A model generated the notes under the pieces. The model ran no database searches and was not told where the DNA came from. It saw only the letters and a list, made by a program, of their open reading frames with translations. Below are positions 34,207-53,558 of a stretch of 64,000 bases of DNA, piece by piece. The stretch is from the NCBI GenBank assembly GCA_029945375.1, contig CM057063.1, positions 248,001 to 312,000 on the forward strand, in the 5' to 3' direction. A program made the position numbers and the translations under genes. Positions within the stretch are counted from its first letter, which is position 1; each line of letters opens with the position of its first letter. The DNA comes from Agaricus subrufescens (Eukaryota; Basidiomycota; Agaricomycetes; Agaricales; Agaricaceae).

Positions 34207-36295
34207 ATGGCCGGAAAATTTGTTTCAGCATTCCTCCTACTTGCTGCCGGTGTTGTTTTACGCCAATACCAGCCTGTAGGGGCACTTCCAACCAGCAATA
34301 TCGTTGATTTGGGTTACGCAAAGTATCTGGGCAACCGTACTACAACATGGCCCAATGCGGTGTCCTATTTGGGCCTGCCGTATGCTGAACCACCAGTTGG
34401 GGATCGACGTTTCCGTTCGCCTCTCCCATTGAATACGACGCGTTTGACAAGCGAAGCTATGGGGCAGGTCATCGATGCAAGGTCATACCCAGATTTCTGC
34501 ATCCAGGGTCAAATCGGCCGCGGTAAGTTCAAACCGAAATTAAGGGCTTGAAGTTGTAGCGTTTGAACTTTCAACAGGCGATCATGGTGGAGCTGGCAGT
34601 GAAGATTGTTTGAAGGTGAATGTGTATACCCCTGTTGGAATTAAATCAGATGCCAAACGTATGCCCTCGTGTTCACTTATATCGAGACGCTGATCAACTT
34701 ACGATTTGTTTTAGTTCCCGTTTTAGTTTATATCCATGGGGGTGGTTACATTTTTGGAAACCCGGCAAATTGGCCTTTCGAACACTGGATTCAGCAAAGC
34801 CCGAACGTCATTATCGTTTCAGTCTATTATCGCCTCGATAGTTTTGGATTCCTATCGACACCTGACTTCGCCGATGGTAGGCTGGGTGACCTCAACGCTG
34901 GATTTTTGGATCAGATTGAAGCTTTGCGATGGGTCCAAAGGAATATCGGAAAGTTTGGTGGGGATCCAACCAAAGTGACAATCAATGGCGAGAGTGCTGG
35001 TGGAGCGTCAATCGAACTGCATTTAGTCGCCAGCTCCGGGAAGGAGGGGTTATTCAGAGGTGCCATTGCGCAAAGTGTGTACAGAACACCATTAGCAACA
35101 CCCCAGCAACAGGAGGTTTGTGACTTAGATATCGTTCGAAGACTGCTATGATTGACATTGTCAATATGCCAGCCACTATTCAATGCTTTTGCTACTCGAG
35201 CTGGCTGTGGCGCTGGTACCGTTACAGATAAGATGGCCTGCCTACGCTCAGCAAGTATCAGTGCACTGGCTATTGCGCAGGACAATGTGTCTGAGACAGT
35301 GTGAGTGGTTTGCCGTTTGAGCTTGTCCCCATGTTTTCTAACTTCGTTTTAGTGCAGGTTACCACTTATTCCAACCAGTGGTAGACAAGAAGGTTTTGCT
35401 TGACTTCCCCACTCGGCAGATTTCCAGTGGTATTTTCAGCGACGTTTCGCTTATTGTCGGGTAAGACAATTGACTTGCGGAATGAAGTATTATTTTGAGT
35501 ACATTTCGATAGGGCAACGACCAATGAAACCCTCGCCGGCGGTGCTAATATCGCTTCTGCAGCCAAATCCTTCTTCCCTTCTCTGACTGATGACGGAGCG
35601 CAGGCTATAGAGGCGGTACGATTCAAGCCACTCCAAATTGAAAATCTCTTATTCCTGCTCCTAGGCCTATCCCATATCATCATTCGCTTCAGAGGCGCTA
35701 AGGCAACAAACAGCTACAGGTGACATTTCGGTTCGATGTGCTGTGGGTGTTATAGTCGTACCGGAGGACCTTCTTGAAAGTTGATCTCATGCCATAGCGA
35801 TCTATTATGGCCTCAAATTGGAATACCGCCCACCGGAACGTGTGGACATATCGGTATAATCAACCTGTTAATCCCAGTGTTGACCCAGCTACTGAGCATG
35901 CTGCTGAGAATTTTATGATGTTCCGCGGAACTAGTACAGGGTATGTGATACTTGTTCGTTGTCTCTACCTGGTTATTCTCATAGCTGGGGAATCCAGCAC
36001 TAATGGAACGACAACATTCGTCACCTTAAATCCATCCCAGGTTGCATTCTCGGAAGAACTGATCGCGTATTGGCTTTCCTTTGTTCGCGAACTTAACCCC
36101 AACCCTCACAAACTCTCGCGTTCCCCGACCTGGGGCCCATACTCGAATAATAAAAGGAATAGGAACGTCTTAAATCAAGCTCCTGAGGGATCGGATATAA
36201 ATAAGACTAGCGGAAGTCATATCGAACTTGGTGATGATGATGAAACTCAGAGGTGTGAACTTGCCGCCTCATTGGTTGGGCAGATGCAAAATTGA
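34207..36295 (+). CDS. Type-B carboxylesterase/lipase 1 (GESAG type)
   Basis: Multi-exon, from ATG 34207 to a stop at 36293-36295. A signal-like hydrophobic N-terminus (FVSAFLLLAAGVVL) is followed by YLGLPYAEPPVGDRRF, SEDCLKVNVYTP, the oxyanion strand PVLVYIHGGGYIFGNP, YRLDSFGFL, GDLNAGFLDQIEALRW, FGGDPTKVTINGESAGGAS (nucleophile Ser), GATTNETLAGG (acid region) and the C-terminal TEHAAENFMMF (catalytic His). All catalytic landmarks of the family are present. An intron before the MASNWNTAHRNVW block is needed to keep frame (GCT|GTGGGT...CCATAG|CGA). It is probably a secreted esterase acting on lipid, sterol or carotenoid esters; the substrate cannot be told. Its last exons are copied twice downstream (38440-38911 and 41757-42116). 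Confidence 0.85.
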
Positions 36296-36889
36296 TTTTT
36301 TTTCCAAAATTTATGTCTATTTTTTTCTGGTTGGAAGACATACATGTACATTGTAGAGAAAATGTGGAAGAAACTCATTTGTTCTTTTCTAAAGGTCACA
36401 CGATCGTCTCATGAGTAGGAATATTAGACAACGTAAGTGAAAATCGCCTTATATTTTTTTGGCCTGCCTCCATCAGCATACATTACTTTTGCTACCCACC
36501 CTTCCCTACCTTGGTGTGTTTAGCAACGCTGTTACTCGGCTGTAAACCGCAAAATCAATTAGGTGGGAATGTGTGGGAAAGGGCTTCGGCCACCCCCGTG
36601 ACGAACATACTATTTCCTTTCTATCCCTAAGTGACGAACAACATTCATTGGTAGTCATTGGTAGCCACTGGTGATTAGTTGCGGTTAGTGCTACCGATTG
36701 GGAGCCTCCCCCACATGCCTGGAGCCGTACCAACCACGACTTCTGATCAATCCCTCAGGCTAGCTGCAGCAAGTCCGCAGAGCGGCAACAGGTCCATCCC
36801 AGAGCCCGACGATGGCTGATTCACCGCCTGGTTCAGGTGCCCTCACCCTAACAATCCAACCGGTCTAGCGTTCACGTTGGTGCTTCACC
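36296..36889. other. Intergenic, esterase 1 3' flank
   Basis: The first 130 bp resemble the flanks of the downstream remnants (including the GTCACACGATCGTC motif). A short imperfect repeat of CATTGGTAG lies near 36645-36670. No gene. Confidence 0.4.
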
Positions 36890-38430
36890 GCACATGGAAG
36901 GTATGATGGGACGCAACAACCCAAACACTCAAGAAACACCCCCCAGCCCGTCAGCAGCCTATGCACGGTCCTAATCAGTTTGCTGGAGATCGACCACCCA
37001 ACGGGACGACAACGCTCGCCGATGTTCATTCTAGCCTATCCTCAACACGGACGCTTGTCTCTGAAAAAGCCTCAACCGACAGGGTAGCGTACTTCAGTGC
37101 CCTGACTTTGAAGACGAGGTACGCCTCAAATTGTCAAGAAATTACCTTGGTGACGTTCACTTATTCCTTATTTTAGCAACGTAGACCATCGGCGTACCCA
37201 AACCGTCGTACAAGCATGCAAAATTGCGACAAGAGGAATAGTAATTTACCAGGTGCTCAGGTTGGTTTCGCTTGTAATCACCTCATGGACCCCCTTGATA
37301 CTAATGATGGCTTCCCTCAAAGCACGGGTCATTGCCACTTGATTCTACACACGCAGGTACGTCTCCTGGGCAGACGCCCTGTATCTAGTGACTTGCGGAG
37401 TGCGAGTACAAGCATGTTAGAACACATGCAACCGAGAGATCTGCAGTCAGGCACATCTCTTGGAATGCCTCCGGGCATGCAAAGCCACGCGCTAGCTGGA
37501 CTGCTAGTGCCCGAAGTTCCAAATATGGTGCCCCAAGGGCCCTTACCCAAACCTGGTGGACTGCTCCCGGGTGCTGCTGCAATGCAGCAAGGCCCGCCTG
37601 GTGGGGGATCAGGACCTGGAATGCAGCCTCATATTAGTGGACTGACGAATATGATGTTTTCGGGAGGGACGATGATGAATGACGCACCCCATAGCGGAAC
37701 CACTACACCTAATCATCAAAACGTAAATTTGAATCAAGGAACACCTGTCAGTGGCTCAAGGGCTGCAACTTTCCCTGTTGCGGGTGCCGTAATGGGCCGT
37801 TTGGACCCAATGGATCAGGCTGGCGGTATGAACATAAGTATGGGAGGGATGATGGGGATGATTTACTGGCCACCGCCACCGAATCCTAGTATGGCTGGTG
37901 GTGCGGGTGAGGGAGGTAACAATGCTGACTCTGGGGCTAGTAGTAGTGGCGCTCCTGAAGGTGCAGCGGCAGGGATTAGTTCGGGTATGAACCTCTGGGG
38001 CATGAATCCGATGGCTGGTATGCACAGACACATTGGCACAGGAATCGGTGGTAGTATGAAGTCTCTAGACCCCTCGTCATCATCCACCGGCAACAACGGT
38101 GATTCCGGTGGTATGGGTGTCATGCAGGACTTATATACACTTGTCGACGATCTCGATCCCGTGATGGTGTCTAGGCCAGACGGGGATATTGATTTTGACA
38201 GAGATTTCGCAGTGGTTCCATCCAGAGGATCCCCTCGACTTGAAGTAGCAGATGTCGGTCGAGTATTTTGTGGACTGTTTCCCTGTGTTTCTGGAGATTT
38301 TTCTTTCGCTCGTTCTCATACTTCCTCCCATAGCGTGGATTGGTGGGTAGCGTGCATACGATTTTCGCGTTTATCGCTTCTTCATTACTGTACCTGTGTG
38401 ATTATTCTTGTGCTTCAATAACGTTCGAAA
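36890..38430 (+). pseudogene. Met/Gly/Pro/Ser-rich fragment, possibly of a LisH (Flo8/SSBP-like) regulator
   Basis: A 401-codon frame (37216-38421) of low complexity (GMPPGMQ, GGMMGMIYWPPPPN, repeated Gly-Met) ends in a block PDGDIDFDRDF. This resembles, from memory, the acidic aromatic C-terminal block of fungal LisH-domain regulators, and the composition also fits. Upstream, EGMMGRNNPNTQETP at about 36895-36940 continues as QQPMHGPNQ only after a change of frame, suggesting a frameshift. No LisH domain is seen. I infer a decayed or partial copy lodged between esterase 1 and its truncated duplicate. It could instead be a real low-complexity gene with unseen introns. Confidence 0.35.
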
Positions 38431-38439
38431 GTAATTAGT

Positions 38440-38911
38440 ATAATTGACATTGTCAATATGCCAACCACTATTCAATGCTTTTGCTAGACTCAAATTAAAA
38501 TAACGCCTCACCGAAATATGTGGGCATATCGGTAAAATCAACCTGTCAATGCCAGTGTTAACTCAGCTGCTGAGAATTTTAGGATGTTCTGTGGAACTAG
38601 TACAGGGTATGTTATTATTGCTATACCTTTTTCGTTATTTCTACCTGGTTATTCTCATATGCGGAAAGTTCAGCACTAACGGAGCAATAATGTTCGCATA
38701 TTGGCCTTCCTTTGTTCGTGAACTTGACCTCATTCCTAACAAAGTCTCGCCTTCCCCGAACTGGGCAAATACACGGATTGGACCGTCTTGAATCAAGCTC
38801 GTGAGGGATCGACTATAAATAAGACTAGCGGAAGTCATACCGAGCTTGGTACTGACGAAGTTCAGAGGTGTGAAGTTGTCGCCTCATTAGTTGAGCAGAT
38901 GCAAAATTGAT
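38440..38911 (+). pseudogene. Truncated copy of the 3' part of esterase 1 (remnant A)
   Basis: 38440-38485 matches esterase 1 around 35148-35194 (ATTGACATTGTCAATATGCC then TATTCAATGC). The alignment then jumps to the esterase 1 region near 35811 onwards (AACGCCTCACCGAAATATGT), so about 0.6 kb is deleted internally. The rest follows the last exons, including GAGAATTTTAGGATG and the TATAAATAAGACTAGCGG stretch, to the stop region. Several substitutions break the frame. It lies directly upstream of the esterase 2 promoter. Confidence 0.8.
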
Positions 38912-39189
38912 TATTTTCCCGATCTTGACGTCGATTTTATGGAAGGTATACATGTACAGTGGATTGTTACTTGTGGAAGACCCTCAAGAAGTCACACAAC
39001 TCTCCCATGATGAGAGTGATGAGGTCGCCGGATTCTCACATTCCGCTCCATCTCCAATGGTCAGAGTGTTCATTCTGTCCCTGAATATATGAGAACAAAA
39101 CCTCGAATGCAGTCGTGTTGCGAAATCCACACTCTCTTGTGTGGCCTCCTCATGGGAAATCAAAATCCTTACCGAAGACGACTTTTTCC

Positions 39190-39196
39190 TATAAAA
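39190..39196 (+). promoter_or_regulatory. TATA box of esterase 2
   Basis: TATAAAA about 70 bp before the ATG at 39267. The same element occurs before esterase 3, in a matching flank. Confidence 0.55.
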
Positions 39197-39266
39197 CAGC
39201 AACCGACTGACTTAACAGAGCTAGAACAGAGTGAAGCATTACAGCGCCCAATACTCCGTCTCAACA

Positions 39267-41660
<2,394 letters not shown>

Positions 41661-41756
41661 AAATAGGTATACGCTATTTCTGTCGAGTACTGCATGCGAC
41701 GGTAACTTTCACTGTGTCAATCTTTTGTGCCAATAGACATTCTATTACCAGTGATA

Positions 41757-42116
41757 TACCCGCTGAAACTTTTATGATGTTCTGTAGAGCTACTAGTACA
41801 GGACATGTTTACTTTTTTCGTTGTTTCTACCTGGTTATTTTCATATTCGGAAAATTTAGCACTAACAAAACAACAATATTCGTTGCCTTGAATCAATCCC
41901 AAGTTGCATTTTCAGAAGAGCTAATCGTATATTGGCTTTCCTTTGTTTGTGAGCTTCTCGCCTTCCCCGACCTGGGGCCAATGCACGAATAGGTTCATCT
42001 TGACTCGACCTCCTGATCGGGGGATCAGATATAAATAAGACTAGCGGAAATCATACCGAACAAGTTCAGAGGTGTGAAGTTGCCACCTCATTGGTTGGGC
42101 AGACGCAAGATTGACT
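41757..42116 (+). pseudogene. Truncated copy of the 3' part of esterase 1 (remnant B)
   Basis: It begins inside the HAAENFMMF-equivalent codons (GCTGAAACTTTTATGATG) and runs through the last intron and exon of esterase 1-like sequence to the stop region, with deletions. It is the unit 2 counterpart of remnant A. Confidence 0.8.
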
Positions 42117-42392
42117 ATGTTCACGATTTTTATGTCTAATTTTTTTTTTTTGGAAGATATACATGTGCAGGGAAATGCGGAAGACCCCAAGGAGTCACAC
42201 GATCGTCCCATAATAGGAGAGATGAGGTCGCCAGATTCTCACATTCCGCTCAATCTCCAATGGTCAGAGTGTTCATTCCATCCCTGATGAATGTATGAGA
42301 ACAAACCGTCAAAAGCGGTCGTGTTGTGAAATCCACGCTCTCTTGTGTAATCTCCTCATGGGAAATCAAAATCTCCACCCAGGCGAATTTCC

Positions 42393-42399
42393 TATAAAA
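42393..42399 (+). promoter_or_regulatory. TATA box of esterase 3
   Basis: TATAAAA about 52 bp before ATG 42451, in a flank matching that of esterase 2. Confidence 0.55.
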
Positions 42400-42450
42400 C
42401 AACAATCGATTGACTCAATATCCTGCAGTGCCTAATACTCTGTCTCAAGA

Positions 42451-44839
<2,389 letters not shown>

Positions 44840-45118
44840 AAATAGATGTACGCTATTTCTGTCGAGTACTGCACGCGACAGTGACTTCCACTGTGACAAT
44901 TTCTCATGCCAATAGACATTTTATTATCAATGACATACTGGGCAATGGGAAAGTAGCTTAACGCCGCTGAGAATAAGAATTTTCGAAAGAAGTGTTCTAC
45001 CGGAAAAATGGAAGTTTAGACTTCTTGGGGTAGGTTAGCCCTCCACATGTTTTAAACCCATTCTCACAAACGTGAATGCGGATCTAGTACACCCACTCGT
45101 CTCTTGCACACAGGAATA

Positions 45119-47565
45119 ATGCTCTTGGCAGTAGCTCAATTCCTTCTCGCATTGACCAAGGTCTCAGCAGCACCAGCGGCAAATTCTAATCTCGACGTAC
45201 ATCTGCCAACGGGAACCTTCCGTGGGTTTTCGGATTCAGGGTCTGGTGTAGATCAATGGCTCGGTATACCATTCGCTGAGCCACCTACCGGTCCACTACG
45301 CTTCAAAGCTCCTGTACCAATCAGAGCATCAGGGAAAGACGGAGCGATTAAGAATGCTACCAAATTTGGCAATGCTTGTCCTCAATTGGATGGCGATGGA
45401 CTTGGTCCCGCAAACGCGCCCCTTAGCGAAGATTGCTTGTTTTTGAACGCAAGTTCCGTTGAATGCACTCTGAGTAATCAGAGGAACTAATTTAGCGACA
45501 GGTATACCGTCCCTCTGGATCGCACACTGGTTTACCCGTTTTGTTCTGGTTGCATGTAAGAAAATCGTTTTCGACAATATCCTTCACACTGAGATGAGAT
45601 GTCATATAGGGAGGAGCTTGGAATACCGGGTAAGTGCGAAGGAATGGACGCCTAGCTCTTATATTTCTTACTCAGAACAGTGCGGCATCTCAAACTGATC
45701 CCACTGGTGAGCAAATTCGAAAAATACTTGAGTAAGGTCAATATTAACTCCCCGACTCTCCAGAACTTTTGCAACGGAGTGCATCTATCGGAAAACCTGT
45801 TATACTTGTTTCCACGTACGTCTTAATACATGTTCGGTTTGAATCGTAATACCTAATAATTACGACTAGGAACTATCGCATCAACACATTCGGTTTCGTG
45901 AGTGTCCAGACTGACCATCGTCTATTAATATGAACTTACGAAAATGGATTTCACCCAAACAGCTTGCTAGTGCTCATCAACCACCTGAGGATCTCAATGC
46001 AGGTCTTCTAGATCAGCGCATGGCTCTGACATTTGTGCAAGACAATATAGCTGCTTTTGGTGGTGACCCAGATAAGGTGATCTACTCGTTCATTTGGATG
46101 ATAGTCTGGGTTGATTGAAGACAGAAAACCTTAGGTTACCATATGGGGTCAAGTAAGTGAATGTCCATCTGCTACGAGACAGTTTATTTAACATAATTTG
46201 ACTACCTTCTCCTAATAACTTAGAGCGCCGGAGCTGGGAGTGTTATGGCACACTTCATTTATCCACCAGAGAAAAAACTCTTCCGTGCCGGAATAAGCGA
46301 ATCTGCAACTGGCCCTTTGTACGCCACAGCCAAGTTTCCATAATTTTTCCTCGAAGACATACTGAGTCGTTTCCATGTTTCCTCCAGCAAGAGTTCTCCT
46401 CCTGCTTCGACGTATGATAGACCAGGATTAGCGTTTGATCGATTGTTGACTTCTACGGGATGCCAAGGAAATTCTACTCCTATTGATTGCCTTCGTGACG
46501 TCCCTTTTGAAGTACGTTCGGAGCCTGTTTTAAATTGAACACCTGACGATGTGTTGTTAGACCTTATTGAACATTAGCAACGCTATGATTAGTGCCACTT
46601 TGAATCATCAATTATGGGAACCTTGTATTGGGCCAAAGGGAAGTATGGCCACAGAAGAAGCCTCTAGTAAAATCATGCGGGGAGACTTCTTACACATCCC
46701 TTACCTCGGTGGTACTAACGTACGTTTCATTTCCCCTTTTCTTCTCCGAGTCTAACAAGACTTATACTGAACTATTCTGTAGTTGAATGAAGGCAACTTC
46801 TTCGTTGGCAGCGTGCGAAGCCTCGATCTAACTGGTCAAACCCAGAATTCAAGACTGGACGATATGATACGAGGACTCGTCATTGATGATACTACACTCT
46901 CTCAACGCACGTTCGACCAGATTCATTCCCTGTTCAAGGAAAACGATACTTCTCTTGGTGCACCTTTCGATACTGGGGATTCATTGTTTGATAGAGCGGC
47001 GGCATTCTACACTGATGAGATGTTTTTGGGACCAAGGAGACTGTTCTTCAAACACGGGTCGGATCTACAACCTATGTTTGCGTATCATTTCCGAGAATTC
47101 ATTCCAGGAAGTGATGTTAGTTTGGGAGGTAAGGTATTGATTTATTTAGCTGTGCGCATGTGGCTGATAAACTCGTGCAGTTACACATGCTACCGAACTG
47201 CCTCTGATACTCAAGTTACTAATCAATGACAGTACTCCTCCACATGTTGAGGACAGTTTTGCGAATCAAATCAAAGATTTTTGGATTAACTTCGCTAATG
47301 ATCTTCATCCCGGCGGTATGCTTTCAACACTTGGTTTCAACGTTCTTTATCAAATTTTCGCTTGTACAGGTGACTGGCCACAATATGCCAACGGTGCTAA
47401 GAAATCTGTCTTGCAACTTAAGCGGGACAATATAATTCCTATCCCAGACGGTAATTGCTTCATATACGTATTATCAACCACTGGACTGATGGAGAACAAG
47501 ATTTTGATGTTGAGAGAGTTGATTTTTTTAATACGGCAGAGGTACTGAGAGAATTCCAGAAATGA
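45119..47565 (+). CDS. Type-B carboxylesterase 4 (carotenoid ester lipase-like)
   Basis: ATG 45119 ([20 protein letters not shown], signal peptide) to stop 47563-47565. Same exon plan as esterases 2 and 3 but clearly diverged. Motifs: [45 protein letters not shown] plus [56 protein letters not shown]. The homologous intron that has a GC donor in esterases 2 and 3 has GTAAGT here. All catalytic residues are present, so it is probably functional and secreted. Confidence 0.85.
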
Positions 47566-47929
47566 GGGGCTCGGAAGAACGTCAGATGATTTGTAGTCAT
47601 TAAAGGCCCTGCATGTACGATATCAGTCTTTGGTCTGCATCGAATAAAATGCAAGAACCTATATCAACTTTCGACTATTCTGTAAATGTTCGTACTGGCA
47701 GTGCGGATAATGCCAGCACCGTAACGTGTAGTTTGACTTCAAAACTAATGTACTGAATCTAATTTTAACCTGGCAACACACTGCGCCCGTTCGTCCGTCA
47801 ACCCTAGGCTTCCTGTTTTGCTTTATTCCTTTCTTCTATTAAAAAACATCCGCTCATGTTTAGTGTAAGCGTTAGTATATATTAGCAAAGGAGTGAGCCA
47901 CACAGGAGTACTGTAGCAATGACGTAAGA
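47566..47929. other. Intergenic
   Basis: Between esterase 4 and the decayed esterase copy. Nothing recognised. Confidence 0.4.
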
Positions 47930-48780
47930 AGATTGTACCAATGCAGGACGTCCTGCATTTGCCTTGTCCTAGTGGTGGTGCTAATGTAGCGCACCATTAT
48001 ATACACTGACTGCCGTGCATATCTTTTATATCTATTCAGAGCTAAACAAAGGGACACACTTCACCGGTGGCGTGAAAATCTCAAATTAGCGGGCCAAGCC
48101 TCAACCTTCCAATTCAAACAGTTTATACAAGAACGCGTCGTCGACAACCCAGCATTCGCTGACGACGTCCCCTCCGAGATTCACAATTCGGGCAGCAAGA
48201 ATGATATTGGTCTTGGAACGCCGTTTCACCACCGGAAATTCGTGGTTCGACTGCAGTTTTGGTGTTTCATACTACCTATTCCGGTCCAGATAACCGTACG
48301 TTGAACATGGCGTATTGACTTGCAACCGTTATTTACACATCCCTAAGTTAGGGAGTTCATTAGGGAGTTCATTTGTAAGATAGGGATGAGTTTAGGAGGT
48401 ATGTGTTTTCTTAGCTGCCTTCTAGCGTGTTTGATGACTTTTTATTTTAGTCACACACGTCTCAGAATAATCGTCATTACTGATAACTATCAATGACGCC
48501 CCTCTATCTGTCGAGAACGATTCTGCGGATCAAATGCAAGAATTTTGAGTCAACTTCCTGGCTGATCTTTATCCTGGTGGTATTATATTAGCTTTTTTGG
48601 TTTGATAGTTCCTTGATAGACGTTTGTTAGCCATAGTTTGACAACATTCGACGAGACAACACCACAAGTATTCCTGGTGAATGTGATAGAACGTCATCGT
48701 TTTAAATTGTTCTACTCACATAGGATCAGATATTGACGTCGATGCCAGCAAGTTTGCTAAAAAAATGTTCGTGTATTGAG
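47930..48780 (+). pseudogene. Decayed 3' half of a sixth carotenoid ester lipase-like gene
   Basis: The sequence begins with DVLHLPCPSGGANV (compare [14 protein letters not shown] in esterase 4), passes an intron-like gap to LNKGTHF (LNEGT in the others, so the acid residue is Lys), then AGQAST, FIQERVVDNPAF, SKNDIGLGTPF, REFI, MSLGG, THVSE followed by a stop, ENDSADQMQEF followed by a stop where the others read Trp, and YPGG. The 5' half with the nucleophile is missing. Stops, frameshifts and the Glu-to-Lys change mark it as a pseudogene. Confidence 0.85.
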
Positions 48781-49382
48781 GCGATTCCGATTTTAAAAAC
48801 AAGGAAAAACAAATGACATATGCTTTTCGCCGTTAGTGAATTTACGTCTTTCTCACCTTTGGATGAGGGTGAGAGTATTGGATGTGTATGAAGAACATTC
48901 GCAGGAACAAATGCTGCGTGCGGATTGGTGTGAATGGCCACGGTGATCAAGCGTTGAGAGAATAGTTCCTATTCTATTTGTAAGGCAGTTTGCCAGGATC
49001 CGGGACCATGTGTTCTGAACTTCGTGGAGTCGCGACCCTGCCGAGCTGGATGCGGAAGGCCGTTCAATGTTTGTTCACAAACAGGGCCTGATCGCCGCGG
49101 CATCTAAATTTATCCTGGCAACCTTCTTCCCAACCGCTCTTTACCCTGGGGTTCTAAAAGGGCCTGTATACTTATGTGCCAATATGTGCACGCTTCCGAC
49201 TGATATGAGAAAGTAGAACAAGATCGAAGACGATCGTGTAACAAGAAATGGTGTATGGTCAAGTCCAACAGGTTCTAGATGCCGAGTCACACGTACAGAG
49301 ACAAGAATCTATCTTGTGAGAATCGAATGCTAGTGAAATCGTTCTCTTCATTCACCCACTCGTCGCCTGTTCCTTTATTCTG
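48781..49382. promoter_or_regulatory. Intergenic, esterase 5 upstream region
   Basis: 0.6 kb between the pseudogene and esterase 5. It presumably holds the esterase 5 promoter; no clear TATA box was found. Confidence 0.4.
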
Positions 49383-51828
<2,446 letters not shown>

Positions 51829-51943
51829 AATTGGAGACTAAAGTCGCAGAGCTTGTGCTTGTGCTTGCTATGTATTTACCTGAATTTATGGACTGAGTCT
51901 GTGCGATGGGAAAGTGGGAAAAACAAACATACACATCTTGGAG

Positions 51944-53558
51944 ATGTCCAACACCGCCCGGCCCCCCTACTCGCGATTTCATGCCATCATCTCTGCCTCT
52001 CCAGCCTCGGGTCTTCCTCCGCGACCAGCACCTTACCCACGACAAGCATCGCACCCACCGTCGGCCTTGACCTATGGCCATCACAATGCGCCAAAGCGCA
52101 GGCGCATCGACCACAGTTTCAATACCTTCTCTAGGGTCCTCAGAGATTCCTCCAAGGACGAGCATACAGCTTCACGCCAGGTCAGTTCGTGTTCTTTCTT
52201 TAACTGGCATTCCTGGACCCGATTGCTCGTAGCGACCGGTTAAATTCGCATCCAAGGATTATCTCCTCGAGGCCCTCAAACACTCCTGCAAATCCAACCA
52301 GACAGTCGACTTCCACGGCTCTTACGAACTCGTAGAATCAAATGTGACGCATAAGCAGCGCGTTCAGTCTCTCACTATGGATATCTGGAGAGCTACAGGC
52401 TACAGATTCACGTTCGTCCCTCCTTTCTTCTCGGCTAAACCTCAAGTTTCACTGAGCTACCATAGTGTCAAAGATCATCCTCGAATCAACAATGGCCATA
52501 AGACGCGTTTTTGGTGCTCTCAAGACGAAGCGCATCGTTCTAAATCATCCAAACTTGCTCGCTTGCCAAATTCTGCATCGAAACCCCGTATATCATCCGC
52601 AGGAGAGGCTCTAGCGAAAGCCCGTTATGCCTGCAAATCTCGTCTCTTAATATCCTCCCGCGATCCTTCTTCAATAGGTGGAGGAAACATCATCACCATA
52701 AGATTGCACCACCATGTCGCTCACGAACCGTACGTCGATGCATCATTTCCACCGGAGTTGGCACGAGCTATGTACGAGTCGTTTGGTTGGCCTTCTAATA
52801 GTCATGATGCGACAATGACTCCATCATCTTCTACCACCACGGGCAACGTGCCTGGTTTTACAGAATCTGACGCTGATATCACTTTCCTACCCTTCGGCAA
52901 TCCTGACCCAGACGATGCTGGAGAAAACGATCATGCAGATGCGGATGCTGACCTGGACGAGGATATGGATGAGGATGAAGATGAATTAGCGTCGACTGCC
53001 ATCGCCCCCGTAGAAATTTTACCTCCCGCTGAGAATCCCTCACCCCTATCTGTGCGTCCACCGACATCCGCATCGACACTCGTAGCCGCGACATCCAATA
53101 TCTCATCTACAAGTTTACCATCGACGATAGCTCCTTCAGCGATTGTATCAGCACCGAGGTCGTCTCTTCCTACACAGGGTCATTCTTTGACCCAGAAAAC
53201 CAGTAGTCCTAATTTGGTTCCTTCAAATCCACCAACCATTAACCCTAACAGGAATAATAGCATATTCAATAACAGATTAACTACCCTCAGTCCATCATCT
53301 ACGTCCTCTTCGAATCCTATTGATACCAATCGCGTGGCCCCGGTCCCTCGACAACAAGACCAACAACATCATTATCATCAACGTATGCGAGCTCATATAT
53401 CCAATATCCGTGAATTCTGCTCCGGACTAGAATATCAACTTCAATTTGATGATTATAGGATGTTGGATGTGCTGGAAAGAGAGGGTGGTTCGTTTTTGAG
53501 GTTGGTACAAGATTGTTTGAGGAAGGAAGGCAGATTAGATCCTGATGGAGAATGTTAA
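51944..53558 (+). CDS. Conserved agaricomycete protein with a GCM/WRKY-like Cys/His module
   Basis: Model: join(51944..52180, 52233..52411, 52457..53558), 505 residues, exon sum divisible by three. The N-terminus is Pro/Ser-rich with a basic patch PKRRRIDH. A folded module spans roughly residues 80-260: VKFASKDYLLEALKH, TRFWCSQDEAH, YACKSRLLIS, then ITIRLHHHVAHEPYVDASFP. The order of two Cys followed by His-x-x-x-His resembles the zinc site of WRKY/GCM1-type and transposase-derived DNA-binding folds. This is inference from motif order. An acidic stretch (about 325-345), a long Ser/Thr/Pro/Asn-rich region and a conserved C-terminal helix (NIREFCSGLEYQLQF, LREGG-like LEREGGSFLRLV) follow. Likely a nuclear DNA-binding regulator; no direct evidence. 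Confidence 0.8.
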
